A stretch of 43,943 nt of DNA from Tessaracoccus sp. SD287 (GTDB taxonomy: Bacteria > Actinomycetota > Actinomycetes > Propionibacteriales > Propionibacteriaceae): the NCBI RefSeq assembly GCF_017355265.1, contig NZ_JADIJQ010000028.1, forward strand, positions 1-43,943, read 5' to 3'. The notes under the pieces are model-generated. The model was not told the origin of the DNA. It worked only from the letters and a program-made list of their open reading frames with translations, and ran no database searches. Of the stretch, positions 8,220 to 16,376 are shown piece by piece; position 1 is the first letter of the stretch; each line of letters begins with the position of its first letter. Made by a program: the position numbers and the translations under genes.

Positions 8220-8292
8220 TGGAGCTAAGGGGATTCGAACCCCTGACCTCTTCCATGCCATGGAAGCGCGCTACCAACTGCGCCATAGCCCC
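8220..8292 (-). tRNA. tRNA-Ala (anticodon GGC)
   Basis: The reverse complement starts GGGGCTA and ends TAGCTCC plus A73; the acceptor stem pairs with one G-T. The anticodon stem-loop is CTTCC-ATGGCAT-GGAAG, so the anticodon is GGC (alanine). The T-arm contains GGTTCGAATCC. The 3' CCA is not encoded. A terminator hairpin follows immediately. Nothing looks inserted at its 3' end, so it does not appear to be used as an attachment site here. Confidence 0.95.
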
Positions 8293-8398
8293 ATGCCTTG
8301 CGGCGGGCTCCCTCACCTTGGCCGTGGCCGCCGCTTGGGACTAGAAGAGATTAGCGCACCCTCGCAGCAAATGTGAAATCGAGCCGCCACTAGGGCGT

Positions 8399-9052
8399 TC
8401 ACTCGTCGCGTTGCTCGGCCGACGGGTCCTGCAGCAGCGTCATCATGGTCGCGGCGTTGATGCCGTAACCGGTCAGGCGCCACTGCTTGTCATGGTGCAA
8501 CTCCAGGGTCGCCCACGAGCAGTTGTCGTAATGCCCGAGCTGCTGGCTCAGTCCCCAGTCCCAGCCCAGGAACGCCGCGATGCCCTGCCGCAGCGCCACG
8601 CCATGGCTGACGACGGCGATCCGCTGGCCAGGGTGCTTGGCCACGATGTCGACCAAAGCCTGCCGGAACCGTTCACCGGTCTCGGTGGCCGTCTCGCCGG
8701 TGGGAGAGCGTCGCATGTCCCGGCCGGCGCGCAGCCCCGCGAAGAACTCGGGATCGATGGCGTCGACCTCGTCGCCGGTCATCCCCTCCCACTGCCCGAC
8801 GTGGATCTCCATCAGCCGGTCGTCGTGGGTGACCTCGAGTCCGGTCGCCTCGGCCAGCGGTGCCATGGTTTGGCGGGTGCGGGTCAGCGGTGAGGCGTAC
8901 AGCACCTGGGGACCCATGGCCGAGACCGCCCGGGCCATCGATGCCGCCTGCAGGTGCCCGATCTCGTTCAGCGGAATGTCGTGTTGGCCCTGGAAGCGTC
9001 CTGCCGCGTTCCAGTCGGTCAGCCCGTGGCGAATCAGCACCAGGGTCGTCAC
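8399..9052 (-). CDS. Histidine phosphatase family protein (phosphoglycerate-mutase-like)
   Basis: 217 aa. The catalytic RHG is at residues 8-10 (LIRHGLTDWN), with the second-half VVSHGVALR His. These define the branch-1 histidine phosphatase fold. It overlaps rsfS by 4 nt (ATGA). The nadD-rsfS-phosphatase order is the same as in mycobacteria, where the third gene encodes glucosyl-3-phosphoglycerate phosphatase; whether this protein has that substrate cannot be told from sequence alone. It is the last gene of the block before tRNA-Ala. Confidence 0.85.
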   Translation of the reverse strand: MTTLVLIRHGLTDWNAAGRFQGQHDIPLNEIGHLQAASMARAVSAMGPQVLYASPLTRTRQTMAPLAEATGLEVTHDDRLMEIHVGQWEGMTGDEVDAIDPEFFAGLRAGRDMRRSPTGETATETGERFRQALVDIVAKHPGQRIAVVSHGVALRQGIAAFLGWDWGLSQQLGHYDNCSWATLELHHDKQWRLTGYGINAATMMTLLQDPSAEQRDE

Positions 9053-9504
9053 AGGGCAACCCTGCCCTCGTCCGAGCCACGATCCTCATCGGACACGCCC
9101 TCGTCCAGGTCAGAGTCCTCGTCCGCACCCACCGGACCCTGCTCGGGCAGGTGCAGGTCGATCGTCGGCGAGTCCCGCCACAACCGCTCCAGGGAGTACG
9201 TCTCGCGCTCCTCGCTGTGCTGCACGTGCACCACGACGTCGAGGTAGTCCAGCAGCACCCATCGGTTCTCGCGGTCGCCCTCGCGGCGCACCGGCTTCAG
9301 GTTGGCCTCGTCACGCAGCTTGCGTTCCACCGCGTCGACGATGGCGCCCACCGTGCGCTCGTTCGAGGCCGAGACGACCAGGAAGATGTCGGTGATGGCC
9401 AGGTTCTCGGACACGTCGAAGGCGATGATGCTCTCACCGTGGCGGTCCTGGGCGGCCAGGGCGGCGAGCCTGGCGGTGCTGATGGCGTAATCGGTGGCTG
9501 TCAT
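9049..9504 (-). CDS. rsfS: Ribosomal silencing factor RsfS
   Basis: 151 aa. The conserved RsfS/Iojap core is clear: AFDVSE...[16 protein letters not shown], a later [23 protein letters not shown] and the [11 protein letters not shown] segment. RsfS binds L14 on the large subunit and blocks subunit joining when nutrients are scarce. The last ~25 residues are an acidic, variable tail. It overlaps nadD by 4 nt at its start and the phosphatase by 4 nt at its end, so the three genes are translationally coupled. Confidence 0.95.
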   Translation of the reverse strand: MTATDYAISTARLAALAAQDRHGESIIAFDVSENLAITDIFLVVSASNERTVGAIVDAVERKLRDEANLKPVRREGDRENRWVLLDYLDVVVHVQHSEERETYSLERLWRDSPTIDLHLPEQGPVGADEDSDLDEGVSDEDRGSDEGRVAL

Positions 9505-10253
9505 GCGTCCTCATTCTTCTCGCCCGGGCGCGGCGTGCGCGAGACGGGCACGCCCGCGATGGGCTGTGGGTTGTTCTGGGGGTTGGCGAAGCCGGTCTCA
9601 TAGAGGCCGCGCTTGGCGATGTACTGGACGATGCCGTCGGGCACCAGGTACCAGATGGGCATGTCCTCACTGATCCGTTCGCGGCAGGCGGTCGACGAGA
9701 TCGCCATGGCCGGAATCTCCAGCAGGGTGACCTTGTCGGCGGGCAGGTGGGAGATGTCGTCGGCGCTCAGGTCGATGCCCGGACGCGAGACTCCGACGAA
9801 CTTGGCCAGGTCGAACAGTTCGTGGGCTCCACGCCAGGTCAGGATCTTGGCCAGCGCATCCGCACCGGTGATGAAGAACAGGTCGGTGTCGGGTCCGCGT
9901 TCGGCGCGCAGGTCCTTGAGTGTGTCGACGGTGTAGGTGTCCCCCGGACGATCAATGTCGACCCGCGAGACCGAGAACCGCGGGTTCGATGCCGTCGCGA
10001 TGACGGTCATCAGGTAGCGGTCCTCGGAGTGGGAGACCCTGCGACCCGCCTTCTGCCACGGGATACCGGTGGGCACGAAGACCACCTCGTCCAGATTGAA
10101 TCGGGACGCCGCCTCGCTGGCGGCCACCAGGTGACCGTGGTGGATCGGGTCGAAGGTGCCACCCATGACGCCCAGCCGGAACCGGCGCGTGCCCCGTTCC
10201 TGCAGAGGAGTCAGCGGTGCCGGGTACCCACCCACGCCGGGGACTGTGCTCAA
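9501..10253 (-). CDS. nadD: Nicotinate-nucleotide adenylyltransferase
   Basis: Up to 250 aa. The nucleotidyltransferase signature [12 protein letters not shown] lies at about 31-42, and the ISST-type motif ([11 protein letters not shown]) lies towards the C-terminus, followed by a proline-rich tail. It adenylates nicotinate mononucleotide in NAD synthesis. The start is uncertain: the longest frame begins at TTG 10253, a GTG lies at 10235, and neither has a clear ribosome site. Homologues usually begin only a few residues before VMGGTFDP, so the true protein may be shorter. It overlaps rsfS by 4 nt and follows the small membrane ORF. Confidence 0.93.
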   Translation of the reverse strand: MSTVPGVGGYPAPLTPLQERGTRRFRLGVMGGTFDPIHHGHLVAASEAASRFNLDEVVFVPTGIPWQKAGRRVSHSEDRYLMTVIATASNPRFSVSRVDIDRPGDTYTVDTLKDLRAERGPDTDLFFITGADALAKILTWRGAHELFDLAKFVGVSRPGIDLSADDISHLPADKVTLLEIPAMAISSTACRERISEDMPIWYLVPDGIVQYIAKRGLYETGFANPQNNPQPIAGVPVSRTPRPGEKNEDA

Positions 10254-10264
10254 GTGCGTGACGC

Positions 10265-10384
10265 TCAGCTGTGGGGACGACCGGAGCCGATGGTCCGCAG
10301 GACCATCAGGGCGATGAACAGGACGGCAAAGGCGATGACACCGATCCAGATCGGGTGCACCGCGGACACGAGGGCTACGAGCAT
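10265..10384 (-). CDS. Small single-helix membrane protein (39 aa)
   Basis: Reading the minus strand from ATG 10384 gives 39 residues: a short N-terminus, [20 protein letters not shown] as one transmembrane helix, and a basic tail ending GSGRPHS. GGGGG precedes the start by about 1-5 nt, a weak ribosome site. It fits neatly between proA (30-nt gap) and nadD (11 nt). A small membrane ORF at this place with a similar RPHS-like tail is, as I recall, common in actinobacteria. Function unknown. It is easily missed because of its size. Confidence 0.7.
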   Translation of the reverse strand: MLVALVSAVHPIWIGVIAFAVLFIALMVLRTIGSGRPHS

Positions 10385-10413
10385 GCCCCCAGCCTAGTCG
10401 AAACCGGCGGGCC

Positions 10414-11655
10414 TCAGGCCCGCGTCTGTCCGCGCCCGACCACGACGTACTTCGTCGAGGTCATCTCGGCCAGCCCCATGGGGCCGCGGGCGTGCAGCTT
10501 CTGGGTGCTGATGCCGATCTCGGCCCCGAAGCCGAACTCTCCCCCGTCGACGAACCGGCTCGATGCGTTGACCAGCACCGCGGCGGCGTCGACGCGGTTC
10601 ACGAACTGCTCAATGGCCGCGGCGTCCTCACTCACGATGGTCTCGGAGTGGCCGGTGGTGTGCTGCTGGATGTGGTCAATGGCCTCGTCGATGCCGCTGA
10701 CGACCTTGGCCGACAGGTCAAGGCTGAGCGCCTCGGCGTCGTAGTCGTCCTCGCTGGCCGCCACCGCACCCGGCACCAGCGTCCGGGTGGCCGGGTCGGC
10801 GTGCACCGTCACCCCTGCCCCGGCCAGGGCGGCGTCGGCCAGCGCCCAGAACTTCTCGGCGACGTCGGTGTGCACCAGCACCGTCTCGAGCGCATTGCAG
10901 ACGCTCGGACGCTGGGTCTTGGCGTTCATGGCGATCGCCAGGGCCACGTCCAGGTCGGCGGTGGCGTCGACGTAGAGGTGGCAGTTGCCGGTGCCGGTCT
11001 CGATGACGGGCACCTGTGACCCGGTGACCACGGCGTTGATCAGGCCGGCACCGCCGCGGGGAATGAGCACGTCGACCAGTCCGCGGGCCTGCATCATCTC
11101 GGTGGTGACCTCGCGTCCGCCCTCGACCAGGTTGACGGCGTCGGCGGGCAGCCCGGCCGCTTCGAGCCCGGCGCGCAGGGCGACCACCACGGCCCGGTTG
11201 CTGTTGATGGCCGACGACGAGCCGCGCAGCAGGGACGCATTGCCCGACTTCAGGCAGATGCCGGCCGCGTCGGCCGTCACGTTCGGACGCGCCTCGTAGA
11301 TGATGCCGATGACCCCCATCGGGACGCGCACCTGCTGGATGCTCAATCCGGTCGCGGTCCGCCAGCCGCGGACGACCTCACCGACGGGGTCGTTGAGCCC
11401 GGCCAGGTCGCGCAGGCCCTGGGCCATCGCCTCGACCCGGGCAGGGGTGAGGGTGAGCCGGTCGACCATGGCGTCGCCCACCCCGGAGGCGCGGGCCGCG
11501 TCGACGTCGACGGCGTTGGCGGCGAGCACGTCGTGGCTGGCGGCGAGCAGGGCGTCGGCCATGGCGTGCAGCCCGGCGTCCTTGCGGTCGCGCTGGGCGG
11601 TGGCGAGTTCACGGGCGGCCACGCGGGCCGCACGAGCCTGGTCGGAGAACGTCAT
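10414..11655 (-). CDS. proA: Gamma-glutamyl phosphate reductase
   Basis: 413 aa, normal length. The catalytic Cys is C253 in [35 protein letters not shown] and [10 protein letters not shown] are typical ProA blocks. It reduces gamma-glutamyl phosphate to glutamate semialdehyde in proline synthesis. The start is the ATG at 11655 ([11 protein letters not shown]); the frame is open further up but that stretch lies across hairpin B. proB lies 1 kb upstream, separated by a PQ-loop gene and hairpin B. Confidence 0.97.
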   Translation of the reverse strand: MTFSDQARAARVAARELATAQRDRKDAGLHAMADALLAASHDVLAANAVDVDAARASGVGDAMVDRLTLTPARVEAMAQGLRDLAGLNDPVGEVVRGWRTATGLSIQQVRVPMGVIGIIYEARPNVTADAAGICLKSGNASLLRGSSSAINSNRAVVVALRAGLEAAGLPADAVNLVEGGREVTTEMMQARGLVDVLIPRGGAGLINAVVTGSQVPVIETGTGNCHLYVDATADLDVALAIAMNAKTQRPSVCNALETVLVHTDVAEKFWALADAALAGAGVTVHADPATRTLVPGAVAASEDDYDAEALSLDLSAKVVSGIDEAIDHIQQHTTGHSETIVSEDAAAIEQFVNRVDAAAVLVNASSRFVDGGEFGFGAEIGISTQKLHARGPMGLAEMTSTKYVVVGRGQTRA

Positions 11656-11760
11656 GGACCCAACCCTAGTCGGGGTCGTTCGCGACGCCGCCCGCGGCCA
11701 CGACGTGGCCATCAGGGACGGGCCACTCCCCACCCGAGGCGTATCCCGAGACAGCGATGG

Positions 11761-11836
11761 CCCAGTAACTGTCCCCCAGTTGGCCTTGACCCTGCGATTC
11801 CGGTGGGTTGGAGCCATCTGGGGGACACTTACTGGG
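11761..11836. repeat. Long intergenic hairpin B (GTCCCCCAG-core palindrome)
   Basis: The arms 11761-11779 and 11818-11836 are complementary at 18 of 19 positions. The inner part GTCCCCCAG..GGC... is the same sequence family as hairpin A at 5553-5630; about 22 of 27 positions match over the 3' half. The outer arms differ (CCCAGTAA here, TGCAAGTTT there) yet remain complementary within each copy. It lies between the PQ-loop gene and proA. The rest of the 296-nt gap (11656-11951) holds no credible gene. Confidence 0.85.
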
Positions 11837-11951
11837 ACCAAGCGGGTCGGGAAGCCACGTGGCATCTCGCCTTGGTGAACATGGCTCCACGATCACATGT
11901 CGGCTCGAAGAATCGGACTGGCGAGTCCGACGATGCATTCGCGCAGCCGAT

Positions 11952-12629
11952 CTATTCCGCCGTGGGCAGCATCTGTTCAGCTCGGGCCAGGTCATGCTGC
12001 GCCTCAGACCGCGGACGAGTGACTCCCCCGCTGGCACCGACCGCGGGGGCACCCAGGCGTCGGGCCACATAGGCGATCAGGGTCAACAGCACCACGAAGC
12101 CGTTGGCGCTGGCCGAGACCAGCACCGCGCTCTCGCTGGCCATCACCCCCCACCACAGCCACACGCCCTGCACCACGACCGCCATGGTCACGTAGAAGGG
12201 GCTGACCCCGGCAATGTCGACGCTGCGCAGGATGTCGATCAGTTGCGCCGCCGCGCCGATGACCTGGGGCACCGACGTGGCGACCCCGTAGGCGACCGCG
12301 CCCCAGAGGGCGTCAATGGTGACCAGGGCGGCCAGCAGCGCCACCGGCAGCACCCATGCCTGCACCCGGCCGATCCTTCGGTCGCGGGCGATCAGCCGGA
12401 TGATGGCCACCGAGCAGATCGCCATGGCCAGGTTAGGCAGCCACATGTTGGGCCGTCCGACCGAGATGCCGTGCACCGTCCAGCCAAAACCGGCGGCCAT
12501 CAGGCACTGCCATAGCAACAGGGACAGACCGGCGGAGGTGCCCGCACGGATCAGGCGGACCAGTTGCGGCAGCGAGAGGGCTGCGCTGATGGCGGCGGCG
12601 AACCACCCCACGATGTCGACGACGGGCAC
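11952..12629 (-). CDS. PQ-loop / SWEET-like membrane protein
   Basis: 225 aa with about seven hydrophobic segments and two PQ motifs, SLPQLVRLIR near the N-terminus and TSVPQVIGAA in the second half. This is the duplicated PQ-loop layout of the SWEET/cystinosin-like superfamily. The C-terminal ~35 residues are polar. Substrate unknown; members carry sugars or amino acids. It follows proB by 21 nt and is probably the last gene of the rplU-rpmA-obg-proB transcript. Placement beside proline genes does not by itself indicate a substrate. Confidence 0.75.
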   Translation of the reverse strand: MPVVDIVGWFAAAISAALSLPQLVRLIRAGTSAGLSLLLWQCLMAAGFGWTVHGISVGRPNMWLPNLAMAICSVAIIRLIARDRRIGRVQAWVLPVALLAALVTIDALWGAVAYGVATSVPQVIGAAAQLIDILRSVDIAGVSPFYVTMAVVVQGVWLWWGVMASESAVLVSASANGFVVLLTLIAYVARRLGAPAVGASGGVTRPRSEAQHDLARAEQMLPTAE

Positions 12630-12650
12630 GAGGGCGAGTCTATGCGACTC

Positions 12651-13790
12651 TCAGTGTCCGCCGACCGGGGGGTGCAGCAGGATCAGCGCGTCGCGGTGCA
12701 CCAGCACCCGCTCGTACTGCGGGCCCAGCGCGTCGGCCAGTTCCTGGCTCGACTTGCCGAGCATGGCCGGCAGTTCCTCGGATGAGAACCCCATCAGTCC
12801 GCGGGCAATGGGACGCCCGTGCGGGCCGACGATGTCGACGGGGTCACCGGCCACGAAGTCGCCGTCGAACCCGGTGACGCCGACCGCCAGCAGTGAGGCG
12901 TGCCGCTCGAGCAGCGCCTTCTCGGCGCCGGCGTCCAGGATGAGCCGCCCGCGGGTGTTGGACACGTGCGCCAACCACAGCAGCCGACGGGGGCGGCGCT
13001 TGTCGACCGGGTCGAACCAGGTGCCGACCTGTTCGCCGTAGAGCGCCGGACGGATGTTGGCGGTGCTGGTCAGCAGCACCGGGATGCCGGCGCTGGTGGC
13101 GATCTGGGCGGCCTCCAGCTTGGTGGCCATGCCGCCGGTGCCCACCGACGACCCGATCCGCGAGGTGTCGACCTGCAGCGCGTCAATGTCGGGCACGTGG
13201 TGGATCGGGGCGGCGTCCGGTTCGGAGGGGTGCGCGGTGTACAGCACGTCGACGTCGGTGAACAGCACCAGCGCGTCGGCGTGGACGACCTGGGCCACCA
13301 GCGCGGCCAGCCGGTCGTTGTCGCCGAAGCGGATCTCGTGGGTGGCGACGGTGTCGTTCTCGTTGACCACCGGCACCGCCTGCAGCCGCAGCAGGGTGCT
13401 CAGCGTGCGGGCGGCGTTGCGGTAGGTGGACAGTCGGGTCAGGTCCTCGACGGTCAGCAGCACCTGGCCGACCGGCAGGCCCTGGCGTCCGAAGGCCTCG
13501 GTGTAGGCCTGCATCAGCAAACCTTGGCCGACCGACGCGGCGGCCTGCTGGGCGGCCAGCCCGCCGGGACGGCTGGTCATGCCCAACGGCCCCAACCCGG
13601 CGGCGATCGCCCCGGAGGAGATCAGCACGATCTGCTTGCCGCTGGCGCGCACGTCGACCAGGGTGTCGACGACCCGGGTCAGGGCGTCCCGGTCGAGCCC
13701 GCCCTCGGCGGTGGTCAGCGACGAGGAACCGACCTTGACCACGATGCGACGTGCCGCCCGCAGCGCCTCGCGGGTGGCCTCAGCGCTCAT
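12651..13790 (-). CDS. proB: Glutamate 5-kinase
   Basis: 379 aa: an N-terminal amino-acid kinase domain ([36 protein letters not shown]) and a C-terminal PUA domain (about 285-365, beginning [11 protein letters not shown]). It phosphorylates glutamate for proline synthesis and is normally feedback-inhibited by proline. The ATG at 13790 overlaps the end of obg by 11 nt, giving translational coupling. The obg-proB order is conserved in actinobacteria. Confidence 0.97.
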   Translation of the reverse strand: MSAEATREALRAARRIVVKVGSSSLTTAEGGLDRDALTRVVDTLVDVRASGKQIVLISSGAIAAGLGPLGMTSRPGGLAAQQAAASVGQGLLMQAYTEAFGRQGLPVGQVLLTVEDLTRLSTYRNAARTLSTLLRLQAVPVVNENDTVATHEIRFGDNDRLAALVAQVVHADALVLFTDVDVLYTAHPSEPDAAPIHHVPDIDALQVDTSRIGSSVGTGGMATKLEAAQIATSAGIPVLLTSTANIRPALYGEQVGTWFDPVDKRRPRRLLWLAHVSNTRGRLILDAGAEKALLERHASLLAVGVTGFDGDFVAGDPVDIVGPHGRPIARGLMGFSSEELPAMLGKSSQELADALGPQYERVLVHRDALILLHPPVGGH

Positions 13791-15486
13791 CGGGATTGCC
13801 CGCCCATTCCACCTCGACCTCGTGGTCGTCGTCGGACAGGTCGTCCTCGGTGAGCCCGTCGTCCAGGTCATTGAGGGCGGCATCGGCGGCGGTCGGGACG
13901 GCGGGGTCGACCTCGTCGTCCTGCCAGTCCTCGTCCCACAATGCCTGCGGGTCGACCTTCGGGCCGGTCCGCTCGTCCTCGTCCAGCCCGGTCAGGGCGT
14001 AGTCGACGGCACGCCACGAGCGGCCGGTCGAGTCGCGACCGACCACGCCGCGTTCGGCGCGGGCCTCGTGGTACTGCTCGTCCTCGGCGCGGCGGCGGGT
14101 GGCCGCGGGACGCTCGGTCATCAGGCGCTGGTCCTCGCCGCGGCGCGACAGGATCTCGGCGCCGGTGTCGATCTGCGGGGCGAAGTCGAAGATGACCGCG
14201 TCCTCGCCCCCGATCGCCACCGCGTCACCCTGGACGGCGCCCAGCTTGGCCAGCTTGTCCTCGACGCCCAGCCGGTTGAGCCGGTCGGCCAGGTAGCCGA
14301 CGGCCTCGGGGTTGTTGAAGTCGGTCTGGCGCACCCAGCGTTCGGGCTTGCTGCCGCGCACCCGCCAGATGAAACCGCCCTCGCCGTCGCCCATCTTCTT
14401 GATGGTGAAGTCGGCACCGCCGTCGACGGCCCGGGGGGCCAGCACGGTCGGGGCGACCTTGGGCGGCGGCAGGGTGGCGCGACGCTTCTCGACCAGTTCG
14501 GCCATGGCGTAGGTGAGCGCCTTGAGGCCCTCGCCCGACTTGGTCGAGATGGGGTAGACCGGCAGGCCCATGGCCTCGATGTCGGCCTGCACCATGGCAG
14601 CGATCTCGGCGCCGTCGGGCACGTCGATCTTGTTCAGGGCCACGATGCGGGGACGATCCTCCAGGCCACCATGGGCGACCAGTTCGGCCTCGATGGTGCG
14701 CAGGTCGCTGATCGGGTCACGTCCGGGCTCGAAGGTGGCGGTGTCGATGACGTGGACCAGTGCCTGGCAGCGTTCGATGTGGCGCAGGAAGTCGAAGCCC
14801 AGACCGCGTCCCTCGGAGGCGCCCTCGATCAGGCCGGGCACGTCGGCGACGGTGTAGGTGACGTCACCGGCCAGCACGACGCCCAGGTTCGGGACAAGGG
14901 TGGTGAACGGGTAGTCGGCGATCTTGGGACGGGCGCGGCTGATGGCGGCGATCAGGCTGGACTTGCCGGCGCTGGGGAAACCGACCAGACCGACGTCGGC
15001 GACGACCTTGAGCTCGAGCTGCAGGGTCCGTTCCTCGCCGTCCTCCCCGAGCAGGGCGAAGCCGGGGGCCTTGCGGGCGGCCGAGGCCAGCGCCGCATTG
15101 CCGAGCCCGCCCTTGCCGCCGCGGGCGACGACCAGTCGGGCGCCGGCGCCGGTCAGGTCGGCCAGCACCTCGCCGGTCTCGACGTCGGTGACGACGGTGC
15201 CGTCGGGGACGACCAGCACCCTGTCCTCACCGTTGCTGCCGCTCTGGTGGTCGCCGCGACCGGGCTGGCCAGAGCTGGCCTTGCGGTGGGAGCCGTGGTG
15301 GTACTCGACCAGGGTGGTCACCTGGGGGTCGACCTCGAGGATCACCGAGCCGCCGTCACCGCCGTTGCCGCCGTCGGGGCCGCCGAGCGGCTTGAACTTT
15401 TCGCGGTGCACCGAGGCAACACCGTGCCCGCCGTTGCCGGCACTGACCTTGATGGTCACGCGGTCGACGAAGGATGGGATTGCCAT
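13780..15486 (-). CDS. obg: GTPase Obg/CgtA
   Basis: 568 aa. The Obg fold with glycine-rich [10 protein letters not shown] spans 1-160; the G domain has GFPSAGKSS (169-177), switch-II DVPG (215-218) and NKID (285-288). The OCT domain is at about 345-425. A C-terminal tail of about 140 residues is strongly acidic (runs of D/E) and variable, as in other actinobacterial Obg proteins. It takes part in ribosome assembly and the stringent response. The start ATG has CTGGAG upstream. The 150-nt gap to rpmA contains hairpins. Confidence 0.97.
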   Translation of the reverse strand: MAIPSFVDRVTIKVSAGNGGHGVASVHREKFKPLGGPDGGNGGDGGSVILEVDPQVTTLVEYHHGSHRKASSGQPGRGDHQSGSNGEDRVLVVPDGTVVTDVETGEVLADLTGAGARLVVARGGKGGLGNAALASAARKAPGFALLGEDGEERTLQLELKVVADVGLVGFPSAGKSSLIAAISRARPKIADYPFTTLVPNLGVVLAGDVTYTVADVPGLIEGASEGRGLGFDFLRHIERCQALVHVIDTATFEPGRDPISDLRTIEAELVAHGGLEDRPRIVALNKIDVPDGAEIAAMVQADIEAMGLPVYPISTKSGEGLKALTYAMAELVEKRRATLPPPKVAPTVLAPRAVDGGADFTIKKMGDGEGGFIWRVRGSKPERWVRQTDFNNPEAVGYLADRLNRLGVEDKLAKLGAVQGDAVAIGGEDAVIFDFAPQIDTGAEILSRRGEDQRLMTERPAATRRRAEDEQYHEARAERGVVGRDSTGRSWRAVDYALTGLDEDERTGPKVDPQALWDEDWQDDEVDPAVPTAADAALNDLDDGLTEDDLSDDDHEVEVEWAGNPDER

Positions 15487-15527
15487 GTGTGCTCCAGAGG
15501 TGTGGTTGTCGGGGCAAGTCTAGTGGG

Positions 15528-15577
15528 ATGTCCCCCACGTCGGCCCGGTATGCACCCGGCCAACGGAAGCCGGACAT
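15528..15577. repeat. Degenerate intergenic hairpin E
   Basis: ATGTCC (15528-15533) pairs with GGACAT (15572-15577), and GGCCCGG / CCCGGCC (15542-15548, 15555-15561) form an inner stem. The 5' side reads TGTCCCCCA, the core of hairpins A and B, so this is probably a degenerate relative. It sits just upstream of obg. Confidence 0.5.
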
Positions 15578-15581
15578 GCCA

Positions 15582-15615
15582 ACGGCGGGCCGCCCCCTCA
15601 GGGACGACCCGCCGT
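15582..15615 (-). terminator. Hairpin after rpmA, possible attenuator
   Basis: ACGGCGGG (15582-15589) pairs with CCCGCCGT (15608-15615), an 8-bp GC-rich stem with an 18-nt loop, starting 21 nt after the rpmA stop. There is no U-tract. It could partly terminate transcription so that the ribosomal protein genes are expressed above obg-proB. Confidence 0.5.
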
Positions 15616-15636
15616 CAAGAAGAACTGGTGCCTGGT

Positions 15637-15897
15637 TCAGGCGGTCTCGACCGGGGTGATGTCGACGACGCGACGACCACGGCGGGTACCGAACTTGACG
15701 TTGCCGGCAGCAGTGGCGAACAGGGTGTCGTCGCCGCCACGGCCGACGCCGATGCCGGGGTGGAAGTGGGTGCCACGCTGGCGGACGATGATCTCGCCGG
15801 CGTTGACGAGCTCGCCACCGAAACGCTTCACGCCGAGGCGCTGCGAGTTCGAGTCGCGGCCGTTCTTGGAGGACGATGCGCCCTTCTTATGTGCCAT
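15637..15897 (-). CDS. rpmA: 50S ribosomal protein L27 (bL27)
   Basis: 86 aa, usual size. It starts [16 protein letters not shown] and contains [20 protein letters not shown] and [11 protein letters not shown], all hallmark L27 blocks. The N-terminal tail reaches the peptidyl transferase centre; there is no Firmicutes-type cleaved extension. It lies 11 nt downstream of rplU. Confidence 0.98.
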   Translation of the reverse strand: MAHKKGASSSKNGRDSNSQRLGVKRFGGELVNAGEIIVRQRGTHFHPGIGVGRGGDDTLFATAAGNVKFGTRRGRRVVDITPVETA

Positions 15898-15908
15898 TGG
15901 TCAGCTCC

Positions 15909-16217
15909 TCAGCCTTCGATCCCGGTGACCTTGACCTGGGTGTACCGCTGGCGGTGACCCTGGCGCTTCTTGTAGCCGGTCTTGTTCTTGTACTTGATGA
16001 TGCGGATCTTGGGACCCTTGGTCTCGGCCAGCACCTCAGCGGTGACGGTGACCTTGTCCAGGCCATCCTTCGCCGAGGTGACGGATTCGCCGTCGACGAG
16101 CAGCAGGGGCTGCAGGGTGACGGAGCTGCCGACCTTGTCGTTGAGCTTGTCGAGCTCAAGAACATCGCCGACGGCAACCTTGTGCTGGCGTCCGCCGCTG
16201 CGCACGATTGCGTACAC
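15909..16217 (-). CDS. rplU: 50S ribosomal protein L21 (bL21)
   Basis: 102 aa, usual size, from the GTG at 16217 ([14 protein letters not shown]), which has AGAGGAAG at good spacing. The frame extends to 16247, but those residues are not part of the family. The C-terminal [11 protein letters not shown] block is typical. It is the first gene of the rplU-rpmA-obg-proB operon. Confidence 0.98.
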   Translation of the reverse strand: MYAIVRSGGRQHKVAVGDVLELDKLNDKVGSSVTLQPLLLVDGESVTSAKDGLDKVTVTAEVLAETKGPKIRIIKYKNKTGYKKRQGHRQRYTQVKVTGIEG

Positions 16218-16264
16218 GTGACCACTTCCTCTGGACAGAAAATTCATGATGTGCGGCCACGTCC

Positions 16265-16331
16265 CTGACAGGTGTCAGTGGGAGAGCCCTCGTTCCTGAT
16301 TCGCCACAAAGACGTGCAGGAACACCGAGGG
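16265..16331 (-). promoter_or_regulatory. Structured 5' leader of rplU
   Basis: The leader between the promoter and rplU is about 110 nt. It can fold: CCCTCG/CGAGGG (16288-16293, 16326-16331) closes over GTTCCTG/CAGGAAC (16292-16298, 16317-16323), giving one interrupted hairpin, and CTGACAGGTGTCAG (16265-16278) is a second small palindrome. Autogenous ribosomal protein control elements occupy such positions. Function here is inference. Confidence 0.45.
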
Positions 16332-16334
16332 ATC

Positions 16335-16363
16335 ACTCTACGGGGCCGGTCGTGCCGGGTCAA
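16335..16363 (-). promoter_or_regulatory. Sigma-70-type promoter of the rplU operon
   Basis: On the minus strand TTGACC (16363-16358), a 17-nt spacer, and TAGAGT (16340-16335). This is close to the housekeeping consensus of actinobacteria and lies about 118 nt upstream of the rplU GTG. Confidence 0.75.
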
Positions 16364-16376
16364 ACCGGACGGGGCC

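Noticed and set aside
8220..8400. tRNA-Ala as an island attachment site
   Set aside because: No integrase, no direct repeat of the tRNA 3' end found in the window, and conserved genes on both sides.
13579..15957. 792-aa plus-strand open frame opposite obg, rpmA and the proB 5' end
   Set aside because: It lies antisense to three clear conserved genes; Gly/Asp/Val/Gln-rich composition is typical of a shadow frame in GC-rich DNA.
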